NCBI RefSeq assembly: GCF_009857915.1
Contig: NZ_WWCM01000003.1
Location: 351,007 to 415,006 of the forward strand
DNA length: 64,000 bases
Direction of reading: 5' to 3'
From: Duganella qianjiadongensis
Lineage (GTDB): Bacteria; Pseudomonadota; Gammaproteobacteria; Burkholderiales; Burkholderiaceae_D
In this document: one piece after another, positions 1 to 7,966 of the stretch
How positions within the stretch are numbered: the stretch's first letter is position 1
How the letters are laid out: every line of letters starts with the position of its first letter
The notes under the pieces: model-generated
Databases searched by the model: none
The model's input: only the letters and a program-made list of their open reading frames with translations
What the model was told of the DNA's origin: nothing
Program-made: the position numbers and the translations under genes

Positions 1-231
1 GCTGCGCACCAGCCGCTCGAAGGCGCGGCGGGCGCTGGCATGGTCGCCCAGACGGAAAGCCCGTTTGCCCAGTGTGGTCAGTGCCAGTGTGTGTTGCGGT
101 TGCAGTTCCAGCAGGAGATTCCAGAGGCGGACGGCTTCGTCGTCTTGACCTGCTTTGCTGGCTTGAATAGCGGCCGCTTCAAGCACTGCGGCGTCGCTGG
201 GCGCGTTGGCGCCGGAGGAAGAGGTGATCAT
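1..231 (-). CDS. TPR-containing protein, N-terminal part (runs off left edge)
   Basis: I read this on the minus strand from an ATG at 231; the frame stays open for 77 codons to the window edge, so only the N-terminus is present. The residues form helical pairs of tetratricopeptide type (around residues 24-45 AGQDDEAVRLWNLLLELQP, then 47-76 with LGKRAFRLGDHASARRAF). A leading TPR block of this kind often precedes an aspartyl/asparaginyl beta-hydroxylase domain in betaproteobacteria, but that domain is outside the window, so the full function is inference. No strong Shine-Dalgarno precedes the ATG. It lies downstream of rsmE on the same strand, separated by a hairpin and a short tandem repeat. 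Confidence 0.7.
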   Translation of the reverse strand, partial: MITSSSGANAPSDAAVLEAAAIQASKAGQDDEAVRLWNLLLELQPQHTLALTTLGKRAFRLGDHASARRAFERLVRS

Positions 232-317
232 GATCAAGTGAGCCAGTGATTCTGCGGCCTGAGGCCGGACGAAAAATTATAGCTGCTGCACTTGCATTCA
301 AGGCAAGGATGATGCCT

Positions 318-343
318 TATCGCCCCCGAGTGTTGGGGCGATA
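318..343 (-). terminator. GC-rich hairpin downstream of rsmE
   Basis: TATCGCCCC at 318-326 and GGGGCGATA at 335-343 form a perfect 9-bp stem with an 8-nt loop, between rsmE and the TPR gene on the minus strand. There is no T-run, so it is a possible transcription stop or RNA-stabilising hairpin rather than a clear intrinsic terminator. Confidence 0.4.
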
Positions 344-353
344 CGTCACTTTG

Positions 354-420
354 CGTCGGGCGTCGCTACGTCGGGCGCCGCTGCGTCGGGCGTCGCTACG
401 TCGGGCGCCGCTACGTCGGG
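354..420. repeat. 15-bp tandem repeat, about 4.5 copies
   Basis: Units starting at 354, 369, 384, 399 and 414 follow the pattern CGTCGGGCGYCGCTR, alternating T/C at position 10. The last unit is cut after seven bases. It lies just downstream of the rsmE stop codon, between that gene and the hairpin at 318-343. Confidence 0.85.
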
Positions 421-447
421 CTGCCCGCACGGGCAGGGGCGGGGGGA

Positions 448-1173
448 TTACATGCCGCCCCAGGCAGCGCTCAGCGCCGACACGGCAGCCAGCCCCGCCG
501 TTTCGGTGCGCAGGATGCGCGGCCCCATGGCCAGCGGCAGGGCGCCTTGGCGGATGGCCTGATCTTCTTCTGCTTCGCTCAGGCCGCCTTCTGGGCCGAT
601 CACCAGCGTGACGGCCTGCGGGCTCTGGTGGCGCGCCCAGTCGGCCAGCGACTGCTCGGCGCGCGGCGTCAGGATGATGCGGCGGTGCATATCCTGCTGG
701 GTAATCCACTGTTTATAGTCCTGCAGCTCGCCCAGCCGGGCCAGATGGTTGCGCCCGCACTGTTCCGAGGCGGAGGCAATAATCGCCTGCCAGTGCGCCA
801 TTTTCTTCTCGGCCCGCTCGGCCGACAGCCGCACCACGCAGCGCTGCGCCGCCAGCGGCTGGATGGCGTTCACGCCCAGTTCGATGGCTTTTTCGATGAT
901 CCAGTCCATCTTGCTGGCTTCCGGCAGCGCCTGTGCCAGCGTAATGCCGAACGGCAACTCGGCTTCGCGCGCCGTATGCGCCTTGATTTCCACGCTGACG
1001 CGGCGTTTCTCCACTTGATCTAGGACAGCGCTGTATTCGCCACCCTCGCCGTTGAACAGGGTGAGCAGGGTGCCCGGCGCCAGCCGCAGTACGCTGATGT
1101 GGTGGGCGACCGTTTCGGGCAGCTGGATCAGCTGACCGATGGCTAATGGCTGGGGCAGGTAAAAGCGTGGCAT
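448..1173 (-). CDS. rsmE: 16S rRNA (uracil-1498-N3)-methyltransferase RsmE
   Basis: 241-aa SPOUT-class methyltransferase that methylates N3 of U1498 in 16S rRNA of the 30S subunit, using S-adenosylmethionine. The N-terminus MPRFYLPQPL leads a PUA-like domain (about 1-70). The knotted SAM-binding domain follows and contains the family motifs VIGPEGGLSEAEE and GPRILRTETAGLAA near the C-terminus. I chose the ATG at 1173 because it gives the usual RsmE N-terminus and length; an in-frame extension to 1224 adds 17 residues unlike the family. It is transcribed divergently from tkt. Confidence 0.95.
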   Translation of the reverse strand: MPRFYLPQPLAIGQLIQLPETVAHHISVLRLAPGTLLTLFNGEGGEYSAVLDQVEKRRVSVEIKAHTAREAELPFGITLAQALPEASKMDWIIEKAIELGVNAIQPLAAQRCVVRLSAERAEKKMAHWQAIIASASEQCGRNHLARLGELQDYKQWITQQDMHRRIILTPRAEQSLADWARHQSPQAVTLVIGPEGGLSEAEEDQAIRQGALPLAMGPRILRTETAGLAAVSALSAAWGGM

Positions 1174-1400
1174 GCAGGGTTCCGTGATGACGTAGTGGGG
1201 CGTGGATGATGTGTATATGAGCAATTTTAAATCGTCGCCGCCTCGGTCTGGTAAAATAATGGGTTCAGCAAGTAGGCAGTACCGAAGTAGTAACCAAGAA
1301 GCACTAAGTAGCAGTCATGCTGGGCTTAAGCCGTAGTCCCGCAGCGCAACTTAGGCGTATTCCTTGCACCCAGTTTCCATACTTTCGTGATAGATCGACG

Positions 1401-3395
1401 ATGACTTCTACGCTCCCCACCACTCAAATGGCTAACGCGATTCGCGCGCTGGCAATGGACGCCGTCCAGAAGGCCAATTCCGGCCACCCAGGTATGCCTA
1501 TGGGCATGGCCGAAATCGCGGTAGCGCTGTGGAGTGGCCATTACAGCCACAACCCGGCCAACCCGAAATGGGTTAACCGCGACCGTTTCCTGCTGTCCAA
1601 CGGCCACGGCTCGATGCTGCACTACGCGCTGCTGCACCTGAGCGGCTACGCGGTGAGCATGGATGACATCAAGGCCTTCCGCCAGATGCATTCGAAAACC
1701 CCGGGACACCCCGAAGTCGACATCACCCCGGGCGTGGAAACCACCACCGGCCCGCTGGGTCAGGGTATTGCCAATGCCGTCGGTATGGCACTGGCCGAGT
1801 ACCTGCTGGCGAGCGAATTCAACAAGCCGGGTTACGACGTGGTCGATCACTACACCTATGCTTTCCTCGGCGATGGCTGTCTGATGGAAGGTATTTCGCA
1901 CGAAGTGTGTGCGCTGGCCGGCACGCTGGGCCTGAAAAAACTGATCGCCCTGTACGACGACAACGGCATTTCCATCGACGGTAAAGTGGAAGGCTGGTTC
2001 ACCGACGACACCCCGGCCCGTTTCGAAGCCTACGGCTGGAACGTGATCCGCGCCGTGGACGGCCACGATGTGGCTGCCGTATCGGCTGCCATCGCTGCTG
2101 CCAAAACTGCCAGCAAGCCTACCCTGATCTGCTGCAAGACCGTGATCGGCAAAGGTTCGCCGAATCTGCAGGGCGGCGACAAAGTGCACGGCGCGGCGCT
2201 GGGCGAAAAAGAAGTGGCTGCTGTGCGCGAGTACATCGGCTGGAGCGCGGCACCGTTCGAAATCCCTGCCGACGTGTACGGCGCATGGGACGCCAAAGCG
2301 GCCGGCGCGGCGCGCGAAGCGGCTTGGACCGAACTGTTCAACAAGTACGCTGCCCAGTTCCCTGCTGAAGCTGCCGAACTGAGCCGCCGTATGGCCGGCG
2401 AGCTGCCAGCTGCCTTCGAAGGCGCACTGGCAGCCGGTATCGCCAGCTGCATCGAGAAAAAAGAAAACATCGCGACCCGTAAAGCCAGCCAGAACGCAAT
2501 CCAGGCACTGGCTCCCGTGCTGCCGGAATTCCTCGGCGGTTCGGCCGACCTGACCGGTTCCAACCTGACCAACTGGAAAGAGTGCGTGGCCGTACGTTCG
2601 GGCCAGCCGGGCAACCACATCAATTACGGCGTACGCGAATTCGGCATGTCGGCCATCATGAACGGCGTGGCCCTGCACGGCGGCTACATCCCGTTCGGCG
2701 CCACCTTCCTGACCTTCTCCGACTACAGCCGCAACGCTCTGCGTATGGCGGCGCTGATGAAGCAGCGTTCGCTGTTCGTGTTCACCCACGACTCCATCGG
2801 TCTGGGCGAAGACGGCCCGACCCACCAGTCGGTCGAGCATATTTCCTCGATGCGCCTGATTCCCCAGCTGGACAACTGGCGTCCATGCGACACCGTGGAA
2901 TCCATGGTGGCATGGGGCGAAGCCGTCAAGCGCAAACATGGTCCGTCGACCCTGATCTTCTCGCGTCAGAACCTGCCATACCAGGAGCGCAGCAGCCAGC
3001 AAGTGGCCGACATCGCCCGCGGTGGTTATGTGCTGAGCGACGCAGCCGATGCCAAAGTGGTGCTGATTGCCACCGGTTCGGAAGTGGAACTGGCTGTTGC
3101 TGCCGCCGCAGCACTGGCCGCAGAAGGCATTGCCGCACGCGTGGTGTCGATGCCTTCGACCGATGTATTTGACCGTCAGGACGCCGCCTACAAGGCCGGC
3201 GTGCTGGGTAAAGGCCTGCCACGTGTGGCGATCGAAGCCGGCGTGACCGATTTCTGGTACAAGTACGTCGGTCTGGAAGGCGCGGTAGTCGGCATCGATA
3301 CCTTCGGTGAATCGGCTCCGGCAGGCGTGCTGTTCAAGCACTTCGGCTTCACGGTGGAAAACGTCGTGGCCAAAGCCAAATCTGTCATTGCATAA
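1401..3395 (+). CDS. tkt: Transketolase
   Basis: 664-aa thiamine-diphosphate enzyme that transfers two-carbon ketol units between sugar phosphates in the pentose phosphate pathway and Calvin-type rearrangements. Visible family features are the N-terminal [20 protein letters not shown] segment, the ThDP motif GDGCLMEG with the downstream DDN, the pyrimidine-binding domain (about 355-525, GEDGPTHQ) and the C-terminal domain. The length matches E. coli TktA (663 aa). I start at the ATG at 1401; the frame is open upstream to 1317, but that extension is not family-like. A TAAAAT (1252-1257) is a possible -10. gap follows 47 bp downstream, so the two glycolytic/pentose genes probably form one transcription unit ended by the terminator at 4511. 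Confidence 0.96.
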   Translation: MTSTLPTTQMANAIRALAMDAVQKANSGHPGMPMGMAEIAVALWSGHYSHNPANPKWVNRDRFLLSNGHGSMLHYALLHLSGYAVSMDDIKAFRQMHSKTPGHPEVDITPGVETTTGPLGQGIANAVGMALAEYLLASEFNKPGYDVVDHYTYAFLGDGCLMEGISHEVCALAGTLGLKKLIALYDDNGISIDGKVEGWFTDDTPARFEAYGWNVIRAVDGHDVAAVSAAIAAAKTASKPTLICCKTVIGKGSPNLQGGDKVHGAALGEKEVAAVREYIGWSAAPFEIPADVYGAWDAKAAGAAREAAWTELFNKYAAQFPAEAAELSRRMAGELPAAFEGALAAGIASCIEKKENIATRKASQNAIQALAPVLPEFLGGSADLTGSNLTNWKECVAVRSGQPGNHINYGVREFGMSAIMNGVALHGGYIPFGATFLTFSDYSRNALRMAALMKQRSLFVFTHDSIGLGEDGPTHQSVEHISSMRLIPQLDNWRPCDTVESMVAWGEAVKRKHGPSTLIFSRQNLPYQERSSQQVADIARGGYVLSDAADAKVVLIATGSEVELAVAAAAALAAEGIAARVVSMPSTDVFDRQDAAYKAGVLGKGLPRVAIEAGVTDFWYKYVGLEGAVVGIDTFGESAPAGVLFKHFGFTVENVVAKAKSVIA

Positions 3396-3442
3396 TCAAC
3401 GTAAGCAGTTGCATCACCTATTTTTCTACTCAGGAGCATAGT

Positions 3443-4453
<1,011 letters not shown>

Positions 4454-4510
4454 TCGGGCGTCACTGCCTCCTGACGATGTCAGCGGGGCAGTGCAGTATC
4501 ACCGCGTAGT

Positions 4511-4550
4511 ACAACAAGGGCAGACCATGCGGTCTGCCCTTGTTGTTTGT
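4511..4550 (+). terminator. Intrinsic terminator after gap
   Basis: A perfect 16-bp inverted repeat (4511-4526 with 4531-4546, ATGC loop) is followed by TTGT. It ends the tkt-gap unit. The stem is symmetrical enough to act also on the convergent nifQ-like gene, whose stop codon is 36 bp away. Confidence 0.85.
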
Positions 4551-4585
4551 GGCGAGCTGGCGTAGTGCTAGGCCGGATGGGGCGA

Positions 4586-5164
4586 CTAGGGGGCAAGCGT
4601 CAGCGCTGGTGGAAAGCAGACTGCGTGCTGTTCGCACTGCGTACAGTCCGGCTTATGGGGCGCTGCCGAAGGCTGCTCCAGCGCCAGTTGCTGGAACATA
4701 AAACGCTTCCATTTCAGCTGGGCCGTATTGCGTGCACAGAATGGCGCGAAGAAGTGCTGCAGCAATGCCGTGACATCATCGCGCGCGCCCAGCCCCAGAT
4801 CCTGCCATAAGTGGCGGCTGCCGCTAGCGGCCGCACTGACCACATGGGCGGCCCAGTAAGTGGCACTGGCATCGGCATCCGGACTGCGCAGGCTCAGCAG
4901 CAGCTGCACCAGCTGGTGCAACTGGGGGGCTGCGGTTCGCAGTATGGTTTCATATTGCGCTTCGGGCAGGCGTTCGAGCGCATCGAGTTCGGGAAAGCAG
5001 TAGGCCAGCAACTGGCACAGATCTTCCTGCGCCAGTCCCAGTGTCCATGTGTAGAGCGGCAGTTCGCCGGATTCGGCGTGGCGCATCACCCCGCTCACGC
5101 AGCGGCGTAGCAGTGCCGTGCTGGCCGGAACGGCAGCAGGGCTAGGTGCAGACGTGGCCATCAT
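4586..5164 (-). CDS. nifQ: NifQ-like molybdenum-handling protein
   Basis: 192-aa protein with the hallmarks of the NifQ family, which carries a Mo-Fe-S cluster and donates molybdenum for cofactor synthesis. The C-terminal part has KWKRFMFQQL followed by DCTQCEQHAVCF, which gives the C-x2-C-x5-C half of the family C-x4-C-x2-C-x5-C metal motif; the first cysteine is replaced (proline at that spacing). The start ATG at 5164 overlaps the TGA of the upstream gene (ATGA), so translation is coupled; ATG at 5161 is the alternative. It is the last gene of an operon preceded by two ModE-like boxes. No nif structural gene is visible in the window, so the role is probably general Mo handling rather than nitrogen fixation (inference). 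Confidence 0.75.
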   Translation of the reverse strand: MMATSAPSPAAVPASTALLRRCVSGVMRHAESGELPLYTWTLGLAQEDLCQLLAYCFPELDALERLPEAQYETILRTAAPQLHQLVQLLLSLRSPDADASATYWAAHVVSAAASGSRHLWQDLGLGARDDVTALLQHFFAPFCARNTAQLKWKRFMFQQLALEQPSAAPHKPDCTQCEQHAVCFPPALTLAP

Positions 5165-5691
5165 TCCACCACCTTCTTGACATCGATACGCTGCAGCCAT
5201 TTGACGTGGCGCGGGCCGGTGCGCAGATCCTGCGCCGATATTAGTGCAATACGCCCCTCGTCGTCGCCCAGTGCGGCACCGTCTTTTTCGAGGTAAACCA
5301 GTACATCTTCGCTCAGCGCCGAATTGAACAGCTCCGACCAGGAGAACACGACGGCATAGCCGTCGCTGGCCGTGGCGATGATGATGGTCTTTTTGACGTC
5401 GTTATGGTCTTTGCTGACGATGCGGGCTTGCGCCAGCAGGTCGCGCAGGCGCACGCCGCGCAGCGTGCTGCTGACGCCATCGGGCTGGCGCTTGAGCGTC
5501 ACGCTGGCCGGATGCTGCTGTACCAGCTGGCGCAGCGCAGGCAGATCGAGCGTCTGCGCCTGTTCCACCGCGCCCTGTACCGCCAGCGTGGTGCTGACGT
5601 AGCGGGCAGGATCACCCACTACAGGATGGGCTTGCAGGCTGCTGCTCAGGCAGAGCGCCAGCAGCAGAGTGAGAGGGCGTAGTGGTGACAT
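5161..5691 (-). CDS. Periplasmic sulfite-oxidase-fold (molybdopterin-binding-type) protein lacking cysteine
   Basis: 176 aa with a signal peptide (about residues 1-21, ending LQA). The mature protein resembles the oxidoreductase molybdopterin-binding fold: LDLPALRQLV, RGVRLRDLLAQA, the DGYAVVFSWSELF segment and a final HVKWLQRIDVKKV. It is short for a catalytic sulfite oxidase, and the mature chain has no cysteine, so the usual Mo-ligating cysteine is absent. I therefore infer a binding or accessory role in the periplasm rather than an enzyme. It lies 21 bp after the TonB receptor gene and overlaps the NifQ-like gene by 4 bp. Confidence 0.7.
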   Translation of the reverse strand: MSPLRPLTLLLALCLSSSLQAHPVVGDPARYVSTTLAVQGAVEQAQTLDLPALRQLVQQHPASVTLKRQPDGVSSTLRGVRLRDLLAQARIVSKDHNDVKKTIIIATASDGYAVVFSWSELFNSALSEDVLVYLEKDGAALGDDEGRIALISAQDLRTGPRHVKWLQRIDVKKVVE

Positions 5692-5712
5692 CGGCTTTGC
5701 TCCTTGAGGTGA

Positions 5713-7713
5713 TTAATATTGATAGCTGAGCTGGGCAAACCACTGGCGGCCGGCGGAGGGGAAACCGTCGGCCAGCGCGTAATTGCGGTCGGCCAGATTG
5801 TTCACTCCCGTTTCCACACTGATCTGCCGGTTGGCGTGATAGGCGGCTTTGAGGTTGAGGGTGGTAAAGCCGGCCAGTTGCACACTGTTCGAGGCCCAGC
5901 GGCTGCTATTGGTTTCGCTAAATGCGCTGAACTCGGTGTCGCCGCGCGGGTGCAAGCGGACTTGCAGCAGCAGTTTCTGCTGCGGCACATCGGTGATGCG
6001 GGTGGCCGGAGTGCTGCGGTTTTTCAGGTCGAGATAGGTGTAGCTGGCACCGAGCCGTAGCAGGCTGGTCCAGTCATACTGGCCCTCCAGTTCCATACCG
6101 GACATGCGCACCTGGCCGATATTCTGCATCTGCGCTTTATTGCCCACCACATTGGCCACGCTCTGGATCCGGTTGCTGATGTCGCTGTTGAACAGCGCTG
6201 CCTGCACGCTGGCGGCGCTGCCGAACTGGGCGCGATAGCCGATCTCGCTATGCGTTGCCACTTCCGGCTGGAGTGCGGGATTTTCGATATAGCTGCCCAG
6301 CCGCTGCGAGTAGCGATCTTTCAGTGTCGGCAGACGCGATTTGTGCGCCAGCGTGGCGTACAGGCGGCTGCTGGCGTCCAGGTCATGGAATAAACCGGTC
6401 TGCCAGTCGTGCGCAGTTTTGCTTTGCGGCAGAGAATAGGGGTTGCCTGTGCTGTACACGGTGAGCGGTTGCAGCTGGTTGCTGGCCGCACCCAGCCCCA
6501 GCGTCCAGCTGGCGGCCAGCGCAATACTGTCTTCCAGCGTGTAGGAGCGCAAGCTGTCCTTGTAGATCGCCAGCGTGCTGGCGTTGGCATCGCGCTCTTC
6601 GTGGCGGTCGCGTTTTTCGTGTGCGCTCAGGCGTAGCGTGTGGCCTTGCCAGCGCAGCGATTCCAGTTCCAGTACGGCGCCTGTGGTCCAGTCGCTATAG
6701 ATGCTGCGGCCGCTGCCCACGCTGCCCGCGCCTGCGGTTTTCAATATGCTGTAGCTGGCATTGGTGTAGCTATCGACTTCGTTGCCATAGTTATCGTGAT
6801 AGGCGCGCAGCTTCAGGGTTTCATGTGTGCCGAGAGCGGTACGGGAAATGAAATACAGGCTTTCCTTATCCCAGTAGGGCCATTGCCAGTAGCGTGCTGC
6901 TGCCGGATCAGTCGAAGGCGGCTGGCCTTTGACGCCGTGCTGCTGATAATAGCTGAGTGCGTATTCATCGCCGGCGCCGGGGAGCAAGCCCAGCTTCAGC
7001 GACAGTTTGCTATCGCGCCGGTAGGCATTGTTGCGCGCGCCGCCGTCTTCGGTCGCCGTGGGACGGAAACTGGATGCTAGCGGAAAACTATCGCTCTGGT
7101 CGTAGGCCAGACCCGCTTGCACATACCAGATTCCCTGCCGGCTGCCCAGATTGGCCGATGCCAGCTTTTGCTGGCCACTGGCCCAGCCGATACGGGCGTC
7201 GGCTTCGAGCGCCTGACGGGGGCGGCGCGATACCAGATTGATGGCGCCGCCCAGGGTATTGGCGCCGTATGCCATCGCGCTATAGCCTTTGGTGACCTGA
7301 ATGGCGGCCAGATCAGCGGTGCTGAAGCGGGCGAAATCCACATACCCGTCATACGGGACGTAGACGGGTATGCCGTCGATGTAAAGCGGTACCTGACGCG
7401 CATCGAAACCCCGCACGGCGATGGTTTTCTCGTTACGCGCATTGGTCGAGAGGGTGATGCCGGATAGCAGGTTCAGGGCATCGCCGACATTCTCGCGGTT
7501 GGCCTGGCGTATGCTGCCGATGTCGAGGCGGGACGCGACCTGATCGGACGACTGGCTGTCTGCCGGCTGGCGGCTGCCGATGACGTAGACGGTGCCTAGC
7601 TCGAAACTGTCGGGAGCGGCAGCTTGCTGGGCAAGGACAGGCTGGGCGAGACTGGCGGCGAATAATGCGGCAGCAGCAGCGAGGGGCGTTGCTTGGGAGC
7701 GGAAGACTGGCAT
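5713..7713 (-). CDS. TonB-dependent outer-membrane receptor, candidate molybdenum/metal-chelate importer
   Basis: 666 aa: signal peptide (about 1-28, ending VLAQ), plug domain (about 40-165, with NVGDALNLLSGI, IAVRGFDARQVPLYIDGIPV and AYGANTLGGAINLVSRRP) and a 22-strand-type beta barrel ending in an aromatic residue (QLSYQY), as outer-membrane proteins do. Plug and barrel are complete. It is the first gene of a three-gene operon with the molybdopterin-fold and NifQ-like genes. A ModE-type palindrome starts only 7 bp upstream of the ATG, with a second one about 95 bp upstream. Substrate assignment to molybdate or a Mo chelate comes from that context. No clear Shine-Dalgarno is visible, so the start or a very short leader should be treated with care. 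Confidence 0.85.
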   Translation of the reverse strand: MPVFRSQATPLAAAAALFAASLAQPVLAQQAAAPDSFELGTVYVIGSRQPADSQSSDQVASRLDIGSIRQANRENVGDALNLLSGITLSTNARNEKTIAVRGFDARQVPLYIDGIPVYVPYDGYVDFARFSTADLAAIQVTKGYSAMAYGANTLGGAINLVSRRPRQALEADARIGWASGQQKLASANLGSRQGIWYVQAGLAYDQSDSFPLASSFRPTATEDGGARNNAYRRDSKLSLKLGLLPGAGDEYALSYYQQHGVKGQPPSTDPAAARYWQWPYWDKESLYFISRTALGTHETLKLRAYHDNYGNEVDSYTNASYSILKTAGAGSVGSGRSIYSDWTTGAVLELESLRWQGHTLRLSAHEKRDRHEERDANASTLAIYKDSLRSYTLEDSIALAASWTLGLGAASNQLQPLTVYSTGNPYSLPQSKTAHDWQTGLFHDLDASSRLYATLAHKSRLPTLKDRYSQRLGSYIENPALQPEVATHSEIGYRAQFGSAASVQAALFNSDISNRIQSVANVVGNKAQMQNIGQVRMSGMELEGQYDWTSLLRLGASYTYLDLKNRSTPATRITDVPQQKLLLQVRLHPRGDTEFSAFSETNSSRWASNSVQLAGFTTLNLKAAYHANRQISVETGVNNLADRNYALADGFPSAGRQWFAQLSYQY

Positions 7714-7719
7714 GGGATG

Positions 7720-7743
7720 CGTTATATAGTTTTGTTTATAGCG
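7720..7743 (-). promoter_or_regulatory. ModE-type operator, proximal
   Basis: CGTTATATA-N6-TTTATAGCG, a palindrome with the 9-6-9 arrangement known for ModE sites (E. coli modA operator type). It begins 7 bp upstream of the TonB receptor ATG and contains TATAAA/TATATA on the minus strand that could serve as a -10, so occupancy would block transcription start. Confidence 0.7.
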
Positions 7744-7748
7744 GTAGT

Positions 7749-7777
7749 TAAAAAGAACCTCGTCTGGAAGGACGAGG
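7749..7777 (-). terminator. Hairpin plus T-run in the leader of the TonB receptor operon
   Basis: Read on the minus strand, CCTCGTC (7777-7771) pairs with GACGAGG (7764-7758) across a 6-nt loop and is followed by TTCTTTTT. It lies between the two ModE-type boxes. It could end read-through from upstream, or act as an attenuator if a promoter lies at the distal box. Confidence 0.55.
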
Positions 7778-7805
7778 CAGCCGGACTCTATGCCGCGTTT
7801 TGCTT

Positions 7806-7833
7806 ATCGCTATGTACTCAAGTATATAACGAT
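7806..7833 (-). promoter_or_regulatory. ModE-type operator, distal
   Basis: ATCGCTATGTA-N6-TATATAACGAT: nine of eleven positions of the arms are symmetric and the core is again 9-6-9. This is the better of the two matches to the ModE consensus. It lies about 95 bp upstream of the TonB receptor start. Confidence 0.75.
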
Positions 7834-7930
7834 GGGTGCAGTCGTAGAGAATTCTGTGCCGATTATAGAAAAGTCATGCCGGCTTTTCTATGCGCCATAA
7901 GTGGGGATGGCGGGCAGCCCGACTGGCTAG

Positions 7931-7958
7931 GCCGGCTAGTTCGCAAGAACTAGCCGGC
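7931..7958 (-). terminator. Perfect hairpin downstream of the second TonB receptor
   Basis: GCCGGCTAGTTC (7931-7942) and its exact complement (7947-7958) form a 12-bp stem with a 4-nt loop right after the stop codon at 7967. There is no T-run on the minus strand, so it may be a weak terminator or a 3'-end stabiliser. Confidence 0.5.
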
Positions 7959-7966
7959 TGTGCTGC

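Noticed and set aside
354..420. CRISPR array
   Set aside because: Units are contiguous 15-mers without spacers and there are no cas genes. No repeat-spacer pattern was seen anywhere in the window.
1326..3341. Long open frame on the minus strand opposite tkt
   Set aside because: Composition-driven shadow of a strongly biased GC-rich gene; the His/Gly/Gln-rich product is unlike any protein and tkt is certain.
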